Shown here: positions 7,197 through 12,188 of the stretch, one piece after another
Numbering within the stretch: the first letter of the stretch is position 1
How the letters are laid out: each line of letters opens with the position of its first letter
Assembly: GCA_036376915.1 (NCBI GenBank)
Contig: DASUZK010000047.1
Coordinates: forward strand, 1 to 21,039
DNA length: 21,039 nucleotides
From: VRUE01 sp036376915
GTDB taxonomy: Bacteria; Actinomycetota; Thermoleophilia; Solirubrobacterales; 70-9
Direction: 5' to 3'
The notes under the pieces: generated by a model
Database searches by the model: none
Seen by the model: only the letters and a program-made list of their open reading frames with translations
What the model was told of the DNA's origin: nothing
Position numbers and translations under genes: made by a program

Positions 7197-7771
7197 CCAT
7201 CCAGCTTCGCGATGAGAGTGGACAGGCGCCGCTCGAGGTCCGCGATGCTGCCGTCGTTCTCGATCACATGGTCGGCACGGACGGCCTTCTCCTCCTGGGT
7301 GAGCTGACGCGCCTCACGCTCGCCGACGAGCGCGTGGCCGCGCGCCTGGGCGCGCGCGCGCCGCACCTCGTCGGAGGTGACGACCGCCACGGTGGTGTCG
7401 AAGACGGGCGCCATCTCACCCTCGAACAGCAGCGGCACCTCGACGACGGCGACTGCGACGTCGTCACCCAGCGAGCCGAGCCAGCTTCCGATCCGTTCTC
7501 CGACCAAGGGGTGAATTTGCGCCTCCAGCCATTTCAGCTGCTCCGGGTCCGCAAACACGATCTCGCCGATCCTGGTGCGGTCGACCCGACCGCCGGGCGC
7601 GATCTCCTCGCCCCACCGCTCCGTCAGTCGCTCAAGCAACAGCTCGGAGTCGAGCAGCTCGTGCACGACCGCGTCGCTGGAGATGGTCGCCGCCCCCAAC
7701 CGCTCGAACGCGGCAAGCGCCTCGGACTTCCCGGCCGCAATCCCCCCGGTCAACCCGATGGTCAGCGGCAC
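7193..7771 (-). CDS. coaE: Dephospho-CoA kinase
   Basis: 192 residues, the usual length. CoaE phosphorylates the 3'-hydroxyl of the ribose of dephospho-CoA with ATP, the last step of coenzyme A synthesis. The P-loop GGIAAGKS is at residues 9-16, directly after the TIGLT strand. DAVVHELL matches the substrate-binding D-x-x-x-H/R segment, IGEIVFADPEQLKWLEAQIHPLV is the conserved CoA-domain helix, VVEVPLLFEG precedes the lid, and the C-terminal half contains the R-x-Q/R-R lid arginines (RRARAQARG) and the ADHVIENDGS strand seen in nearly all CoaE proteins. The start is GTG, 6 nt after the rpsA stop, with no Shine-Dalgarno, so translation probably depends on termination of rpsA. The stop overlaps the next start as ATGA. 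Confidence 0.97.
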   Translation of the reverse strand: MPLTIGLTGGIAAGKSEALAAFERLGAATISSDAVVHELLDSELLLERLTERWGEEIAPGGRVDRTRIGEIVFADPEQLKWLEAQIHPLVGERIGSWLGSLGDDVAVAVVEVPLLFEGEMAPVFDTTVAVVTSDEVRRARAQARGHALVGEREARQLTQEEKAVRADHVIENDGSIADLERRLSTLIAKLDG

Positions 7772-7777
7772 GACGAG

Positions 7778-9349
7778 CTAAGACTCGGAGGAGTCCTCAG
7801 CAGGCGCCTCGGCCTCATCGGTCTCGTCGGACTCCCCGGCGGCCTCATCCAAGTCGTCGGGCGAATCCGGCCTCTCGACCACCGATTCCCCCTCCTGCTC
7901 CTCCTCTTCGGCCTCCTCGGGCGTCTCGGCCACCGGAGCCTCAGCAGCAGGCTCCTCAGCCTCGGCCACAGGCTGCTCGGCAGCAGGCGCCTCCTCCGCA
8001 GCGGGCTCCTCTACAGCCGGAGCCTCAACCTCTGCGGCCGGGGCCTCCTCAGCCTCAACCGCCTCATCCGCGGGTGGCGTGGAGGCGGGCTCCTCGCCCG
8101 CAGCCTGCGAGGACGAGGAGTCCTCCTCCGCGACAGGACCCGCGGCCGATTCACCTGAAGACTCGTCCGTAGCCGCTGCGGCATCGATCTGCTCGCCGAG
8201 GTCCCCCATCGCCATCTTGCCTTCGGCGACCTGCTTGATGCTGAGCGAGAGCCGCCGCCGCTCCTCGTCGATCTCGAGGATCTTGACGTTGAGCTTGGTG
8301 CCCGGCTCGACCACCTCGCTGGGGCTCTCGACATGGTGATCGGCGAGCTCGGAGATGTGGACGAGGCCCTCGACCCCGGGCAGGATCTCGACGAAGGCGC
8401 CGAAGGCGACCACCTTGGTCACCGCCCCCTCCAGCACGTCGCCGGGACGGTGAGCGCTGATCACCCGCTGCCAGGGGTCCTCCTGGGTCTGCTTCAGGCC
8501 CAGGGAGATGCGCTGGCGGTCGCGGTCGATGTCGAGGACTTTGATCCGCACGGTGTCGCCGATCGCCACCACCTCGGAGGGGTGGTTGACGTGGCTCCAG
8601 GAAAGCTCGGAGATGTGGATCAGGCCATCGATCCCGTCGAGGTCGACGAAGGCGCCGAAGTCGACGATGTTGGAGATCTTGCCCTCCACCACCTGGCCCG
8701 CCTCGAGGCGCCCGAGGATCTGCTCGCGCACCTCCTTGCGCTCTTCCTCCAGCACCGCGCGGCGGGAGAGCACGACGTTGTTGCGGCTGCGGTTGAGCTC
8801 GATCACTTTGCACTCGAGAGTCTGGCCGGTGAACTCCTCGAGGTTGTGGACGCGGCGGATGTCGACCAGCGAAGCGGGCAGGAAGCCGCGCACCCCGAGG
8901 TCGAGGATGAGACCGCCCTTGACGACCTCGATCACGTTTCCTTCGACCGGTTCGCCGGACTCGGCCGCGGCTTCGATCCGGCGCCACGCCTTCTCGAAGC
9001 GGGCCCGCTTCTTGGAGAGGACCAAGCGTCCTTCGTTGTCCTCCTTGGTGAGGACGAGGGCGTCGACCTCCTCGCCCAACTCGACCTCGTCGGCCGGGTT
9101 GACCGACTTGCGGATCGAGAGCTCGTGCGAGGGGATGACCCCCTCCGACTTGTAGCCGATATCGACCAGGACCTCGTCTTTGTCGATCCGGACGACGTGT
9201 CCCTTGACGACGTCGCCCTCCTCGAAAGACACCATCGTCGCCGCGTAGTTGGGCACGACCTTGCCGTCGATTTCCATCAACAGCCCCCCGGAGCCCTCGA
9301 CGGGCGTACCGGTGGACTCTGGGGTGATGGTCGTATCGGTCACGGACAC
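7778..9349 (-). CDS. rpsA: 30S ribosomal protein S1
   Basis: About 523 residues from GTG 9349 (VSVTDTTITPE); GTG 9343 is equally possible, while ATG 9278 (MEIDGKVVPN, preceded by a G-run) would give a shorter protein. Much longer upstream extensions of this frame run antisense through the oxidoreductase gene and are not real. Four S1 RNA-binding domains lie at roughly 44-114, 132-198, 217-286 and 302-372. The last two carry the best motifs (VDFGAFVDLDGIDGLIHISELSW and VAFGAFVEILPGVEGLVHISELA). The protein holds mRNA on the 30S subunit. Residues about 375-523 form a long acidic Glu/Ala/Pro tail with imperfect repeats, predicted to be disordered. It heads the operon coaE-lytic transglycosylase-MFS-hypothetical. 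Confidence 0.95.
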   Translation of the reverse strand: MSVTDTTITPESTGTPVEGSGGLLMEIDGKVVPNYAATMVSFEEGDVVKGHVVRIDKDEVLVDIGYKSEGVIPSHELSIRKSVNPADEVELGEEVDALVLTKEDNEGRLVLSKKRARFEKAWRRIEAAAESGEPVEGNVIEVVKGGLILDLGVRGFLPASLVDIRRVHNLEEFTGQTLECKVIELNRSRNNVVLSRRAVLEEERKEVREQILGRLEAGQVVEGKISNIVDFGAFVDLDGIDGLIHISELSWSHVNHPSEVVAIGDTVRIKVLDIDRDRQRISLGLKQTQEDPWQRVISAHRPGDVLEGAVTKVVAFGAFVEILPGVEGLVHISELADHHVESPSEVVEPGTKLNVKILEIDEERRRLSLSIKQVAEGKMAMGDLGEQIDAAAATDESSGESAAGPVAEEDSSSSQAAGEEPASTPPADEAVEAEEAPAAEVEAPAVEEPAAEEAPAAEQPVAEAEEPAAEAPVAETPEEAEEEEQEGESVVERPDSPDDLDEAAGESDETDEAEAPAEDSSES

Positions 9350-9385
9350 AGCGGCGCATGATTGCAGGTGGATACGCTCTGCGTC

Positions 9386-10585
9386 GTGCCGATTCGTGCG
9401 ACGAAACGCGGCGAGGAGCGGACGCCCCTCGATGGCAGCCATGACGTGCTGATCTGCGGGGCTAGCTTCGCCGGGCTCGCGGTCGCCCGGGAGCTGGCCG
9501 GCTCGGGCGCCGACGTCTTGCTGATCGACCGCTACGAGATCGGCGAGCGGCAGACCTCCGCCTGCGGCATCCCGACCGAGTGGATGCGGGCCATGGGCCT
9601 GATGGACGCCGAGCGCCAGCGCTTCGACTCGCTGCTGATGCACACGCCTCACGGCGACTCTCGCTTCCGCCTGCCGTTCACCTTCTCGACCTTCGACTAC
9701 CGCGAGCTCTGCGCAATCCTCTGGCGCGACTGCGACGCCAGGTTCGAGACCGCGAAGGTGAACCGGCGCCTGCGGCCGGCGAGCGGCGAGGAGACGATCG
9801 CGGTCGAGACCGACCGCGGGACGATCTCGGCCCCGCTCGTCGTCGACGCGCTGGGCTGGCGTCGCATGCTCGCCAACGGCGACGGCTACCAACCGCCCGA
9901 CGCTCCGCTCTCCCGCGGTCTCGAGGTCCATCCCGACGGCACGGGCAAGGACCTCGAGGTCTGGATCGACCGCCGCTACGTGCCGGCTGGCTACGGTTGG
10001 TCCTTTCCCGCCGGCGAGGAGCTGCGAATCGGCGTCGGCTCCTTCGACCCCCGCTTCCACGTCCGCGCTACCACCGAGCTGCTCGCCGAGGACCTCGGCA
10101 GCGAGAAGGTCCGCTACCAGGGCAACTGGATCCCGCACAAGCTGCGCCGGGGCACCGAGGGCGGCGTCTTCTTCGCCGGCGACTCGGCCGGCCACTGCCT
10201 GCCGCTCAGCGCCGAGGGCATCCGCACCGCGCTCTACTTCGGGATCGCGCTGGGCCGTGAGCTGCGCGGTGTCGTCGAGGGACGCCAGAGCCGTGAGAGC
10301 GCAGCCGCCCGCTACGCGGAGTTCAACGACTCCCACGAGTGGAAGTTCCGCTGGATGCTGCGCGTGCAGCGCCTCGTCCCCAAGATCCCGCCACGCCTGC
10401 TGGGGCCGCTGGTTCGCGTGCTCGGCGCCAAGCGCTTCGTCGACTGGTCCTTCGGCCACTACCTGCGGATCGCGCCGCCGGAGTTCGCGCTCGCCTCAGC
10501 GAACCACCAGGACGGTGCCGGCGAGAAGCAGGCCGACGCCGACGATGCGCTCGGGGCTGAGCGGGACCTGGTCGAGGCCGAATAG
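9386..10585 (+). CDS. FAD-dependent oxidoreductase, geranylgeranyl reductase-like
   Basis: 399 residues from GTG 9386. TTG 9362, GTG 9368 and GTG 9446 are alternatives, and none has a convincing ribosome-binding site. The FAD-binding Rossmann motif is HDVLICGASFAGLAVARELAGSGADVLLIDR, where the usual GxGxxG reads GASFAG. Next comes QTSACGIPTEW, as in geranylgeranyl-reductase-type proteins, a mid-domain strand pair (GWSFPAGEELRIGVGSFD), and the second FAD motif VFFAGDSAGHCLPLSAEGIRTALYFGIALGREL. The group reduces isoprenoid chains or halogenates/hydroxylates small molecules; the substrate here is unknown. The last 30 codons run antisense through the 3' end of the convergent DMT transporter gene. 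The gene is divergent from rpsA with only a few tens of bases between starts. Confidence 0.88.
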   Translation: MPIRATKRGEERTPLDGSHDVLICGASFAGLAVARELAGSGADVLLIDRYEIGERQTSACGIPTEWMRAMGLMDAERQRFDSLLMHTPHGDSRFRLPFTFSTFDYRELCAILWRDCDARFETAKVNRRLRPASGEETIAVETDRGTISAPLVVDALGWRRMLANGDGYQPPDAPLSRGLEVHPDGTGKDLEVWIDRRYVPAGYGWSFPAGEELRIGVGSFDPRFHVRATTELLAEDLGSEKVRYQGNWIPHKLRRGTEGGVFFAGDSAGHCLPLSAEGIRTALYFGIALGRELRGVVEGRQSRESAAARYAEFNDSHEWKFRWMLRVQRLVPKIPPRLLGPLVRVLGAKRFVDWSFGHYLRIAPPEFALASANHQDGAGEKQADADDALGAERDLVEAE

Positions 10586-10933
10586 CCCCAGCCGGTCGAT
10601 CGCCACCGAGGCGACCAGCTGCCCGGTGATCGTCGCCGCGGCGACGCCCCCGGCCCCGATCGCCGTCACCGCGATCAGCGCATTGGCCACGTAGACAGCG
10701 CCGAGCAGGCCACCCAGCAGGTAGTACCAGCTGACGTCGAAGGTCGAGCCGAGCCCGCCCGCCTTGCCGCTGAGGACGACGATCGCGGTCAGGGCGACGG
10801 TGCCGACGAGGAAGGAGACCAAGGCCGCGGGCAGGCTCCCCGTCGCCTTCCCCAGCCCGGCGTTGATCGGCGCCTGCAGGGCGATCAGCCCACCGGCGAG
10901 CGCAGTCAGGATGACGGCCAAGCCTCGGTCCAT
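10496..10933 (-). CDS. DMT-superfamily transporter of the YdcZ (DUF606) type
   Basis: 145 residues, the right size for the small five-helix YdcZ group. The protein is almost entirely hydrophobic. It opens with LAVILTALAGGLIALQAPINAGLGKATGSLPAALVSFLVGTVAL, and the Q-x-x-I-N-x-x-L-G-x-x-x-G-S/N-x-x-x-A-x-x-x-S-F motif in this stretch is the signature of the group. This is followed by WYYLLGGLLGAVYVANALIAVTAIGAGGVAAATITGQLVASVAIDRLGLFGL and the final helix RIVGVGLLLAGTVLVVR. Such proteins probably work as dimers that export or import small metabolites; no substrate is known. The first ATG is used, with no Shine-Dalgarno. Its last 90 bp overlap the end of the convergent oxidoreductase gene. Confidence 0.88.
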   Translation of the reverse strand: MDRGLAVILTALAGGLIALQAPINAGLGKATGSLPAALVSFLVGTVALTAIVVLSGKAGGLGSTFDVSWYYLLGGLLGAVYVANALIAVTAIGAGGVAAATITGQLVASVAIDRLGLFGLDQVPLSPERIVGVGLLLAGTVLVVR

Positions 10934-11046
10934 AGCCGGACCGTCATATCACCCTTCCCCGATGCTGACTTCGCCTCTTCGCTTCTGACGGACCTGGATC
11001 AGCACCCCTACTCGCTTACTTCCGTAGCGGTGGGAGCCTGGAGCGA

Positions 11047-11116
11047 GGGCAAAATGGCTTCTTTGCCCAGTCCGATCCTCGCCGCCCAGAGGTGCCCAAC
11101 TCCCCGCCTCCGGGGA
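11047..11116. repeat. Two short hairpins in the DMT/secreted-protein intergenic region
   Basis: GGGCAAA (11047-11053) pairs with TTTGCCC (11062-11068) across an 8-nt loop, and TCCCCG (11101-11106) pairs with CGGGGA (11111-11116) across 4 nt. Both lie in the 250-bp gap between the DMT gene start (10933) and the secreted-protein stop (11184), where I see no convincing gene. They could be minor terminators or leader structures. Confidence 0.35.
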
Positions 11117-11128
11117 ACGACCAGCCAG

Positions 11129-11165
11129 CTCACGCACCGATTCGTTATGCGAATCGGTGCGTGAG
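11129..11165. terminator. Perfect 16-bp hairpin downstream of the secreted-protein gene
   Basis: The arms CTCACGCACCGATTCG (11129-11144) and CGAATCGGTGCGTGAG (11150-11165) are exact reverse complements with a 5-nt loop (TTATG). The element starts 18 nt after the stop of the 200-residue secreted-protein gene on the minus strand, the expected place for a terminator. There is no U-tract on either side. Because 16 bp without a mismatch is longer than needed for termination, a protein-binding site or the end of a lost element is also possible. Confidence 0.6.
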
Positions 11166-11183
11166 TGGATTCGTACCTAGCTC

Positions 11184-11786
11184 CTAACCGAGGACATACC
11201 CGTCAAATAACCCTTCCACTAACCCGTCCAGGAGTCCTTCGTCGGGGCAGAAGAATTTACCGCCTAATTCGTTGGTGGCGGTTTCATTGGCTGTGCCATG
11301 CCCAGAGCCGACTGAGAATTCGAGGCCTTCGAGATCATATACGCAGTCGAGGCCGATATTGGAGCACACAAGCCGTACGCGACCGTTCGTGGCTGTCAGC
11401 ACCCCTTCGTCTAAACCGGTCTTTAAGAGGTTGGATAAAGGCTGTTCCTGAACGGTCAGCGCGCAGTTGTTGTGCGCGGAGCCGGTGCCACAGCCCGTGA
11501 ACGTCTGGGACGTAGTGTGAATCTGTTGCGGATTACCTAAACCTAATAGCGTGGATTGAGATAAATAGCCTAAGCATAAGATGTCGATTATCGCTAACAG
11601 TTCCCCTACTGTACCGGTTGCAAGGACCATGTGAGATATGGTGCCTGCGTTTCCAGCCCCGCAGGTTAAGCCCGTATGGGCGGCGCAGATCTGCGTGCTG
11701 GTTGCCGACGCCGACGTCGCGCCGATGGATGCCATTACCGCCATTGCCGCGAGCGCGGGGAGGGTGAAGATCTTGATGAGTCTCAT
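11184..11786 (-). CDS. Secreted cysteine-containing protein of unknown function
   Basis: 200 residues. MRLIKIFTLPALAAMAVMASIGATSASA is a clear Sec signal peptide with an ASA cleavage site near residue 28. The mature part has eight cysteines (QICAAH, LTCGAG, DILCLG, FTGCGT, HNNCALT, RLVCSN, GLDCVY, KFFCPDE), enough for four disulfides, in a glycine/threonine-rich beta-like background. The arrangement reminds me of secreted families expanded in Thermoleophilia, but I cannot name one. A good Shine-Dalgarno, AAGGAG, sits 6 nt before the ATG, directly next to a 7-bp hairpin. The coding sequence is markedly AT-richer than its neighbours and uses TTA for leucine at least six times (four in a 13-codon stretch around LGYLSQSTLLGL), which is unusual in this GC-rich window and suggests transfer or special expression. 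Confidence 0.8.
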   Translation of the reverse strand: MRLIKIFTLPALAAMAVMASIGATSASATSTQICAAHTGLTCGAGNAGTISHMVLATGTVGELLAIIDILCLGYLSQSTLLGLGNPQQIHTTSQTFTGCGTGSAHNNCALTVQEQPLSNLLKTGLDEGVLTATNGRVRLVCSNIGLDCVYDLEGLEFSVGSGHGTANETATNELGGKFFCPDEGLLDGLVEGLFDGYVLG

Positions 11787-11798
11787 TGTGTGCTCCTT

Positions 11799-11817
11799 CC
11801 GGCGAGCGATTCGCCGG
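11799..11817 (-). promoter_or_regulatory. 7-bp hairpin abutting the Shine-Dalgarno of the secreted-protein gene
   Basis: In minus-strand sense the stem is CCGGCGA-ATCGC-TCGCCGG, and its last base is immediately followed by AAGGAG (11798-11793) and then the ATG at 11786. It lies between the stop of the 43-codon peptide (11832) and the secreted-protein start. It may block initiation, stabilise the downstream message, or be a processing site between the two cistrons. Confidence 0.45.
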
Positions 11818-11831
11818 GCTCGTTCGAAGTT

Positions 11832-11963
11832 TTATAAACACTGCGGATGAGGTCCGGAAATTTTGCAAGCAGCGTCACATCCTGCGCTTGACACCGCGAT
11901 AGCGGTAAGCAAAACAAGGGCGACGGCGAAGGCAGCTGCCCGACGCAGAACTTTCCTGGTCAT
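11832..11963 (-). CDS. Small secreted cysteine peptide (43 codons)
   Basis: This short frame begins MTRKVLRRAAAFAVALVL and continues through a hydrophobic core and AVSSAG to a mature end of CDAACKISGPHPQCL, ending in TAA. The basic n-region, 15-residue hydrophobic core and small residues before Cys29 form a signal peptide. SAGC is a weak lipobox, so either lipoprotein processing or plain Sec cleavage is possible. The predicted mature peptide is about 15 residues with three cysteines. Support for translation is unusually good for the window: AAGGAGG lies exactly 7 nt before the ATG, when most genes here have no Shine-Dalgarno. It lies 45 nt upstream of the secreted-protein gene on the same strand and probably shares its message. 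Too short for routine gene callers; I recognise no family. Confidence 0.5.
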   Translation of the reverse strand: MTRKVLRRAAAFAVALVLLTAIAVSSAGCDAACKISGPHPQCL

Positions 11964-11970
11964 GGGACTT

Positions 11971-11995
11971 CCTCCTTAACTGTAAGGTTTAACTG
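11971..11995 (-). promoter_or_regulatory. Ribosome-binding site of the peptide gene inside a small hairpin, with direct repeats
   Basis: The AAGGAGG Shine-Dalgarno occupies 11977-11971. In minus-strand sense, CCTTA-CAGT-TAAGG (11987-11974) is a 5-bp inverted repeat whose second arm includes the first four bases of the Shine-Dalgarno. CAGTTAA also occurs twice as a direct repeat (11995-11989 and 11982-11976) with a 13-bp period. The arrangement would suit translational sequestration or binding of a repressor at the end of the promoter region. Confidence 0.4.
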
Positions 11996-12069
11996 GAATC
12001 GAAAGATGGTGGGAAACACGACCGCGATCACCTCCGTGGCCGTTCTCCACTAACTAGAGCTAAGGAAAG

Positions 12070-12102
12070 CTTGACGGTTAATCTTGATTAAGCAAGTTTT
12101 TT
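12070..12102. promoter_or_regulatory. AT-rich palindrome between polA and the peptide gene
   Basis: TTAATC-TT-GATTAA (12078-12091) is a perfect palindrome, flanked by CTTG (12070-12073) and CAAG (12093-12096), and followed on the plus strand by six T residues (12097-12102). Read on the plus strand it resembles a weak intrinsic terminator. Read on the minus strand it sits about 110 bp upstream of the peptide start, where an operator or upstream promoter element could lie. The rest of the polA-peptide gap (11964-12188) shows only short hairpins such as GTGG/CCAC at 12036-12050 and no gene. Confidence 0.35.
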
Positions 12103-12188
12103 GGACTAACGATTGAGGTAAGTCGGCTGCTTGAACTCACACTGCGGGGCAAACACCAATACTCCAGGGCTGACGAACAACCCCTCGC

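Noticed and set aside
9350..10459. Long minus-strand extension of the rpsA reading frame through the oxidoreductase gene
   Set aside because: The extra 370 codons are antisense to a clear flavoprotein, have no domain, and the S1 protein begins naturally near VSVTDTTITPE.
10949..11137. 62-codon minus-strand frame between the DMT gene and the secreted-protein gene
   Set aside because: No Shine-Dalgarno, no domain, and it spans several hairpins; nothing supports translation.
10934..11183. tRNA gene in the hairpin-rich gap
   Set aside because: No cloverleaf and no GGTTCGAATCC-type T arm on either strand.
11533..11868. 111-codon minus-strand frame overlapping the secreted-protein gene
   Set aside because: It runs out of frame through the signal peptide and N-terminal half of the better-supported secreted protein and lacks its own ribosome-binding site.
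12000..12060. Possible riboswitch in the leader of the peptide gene
   Set aside because: Only short stems (GTGG/CCAC, CACG/CGTG) are visible, and they do not match a riboswitch class I can recall.
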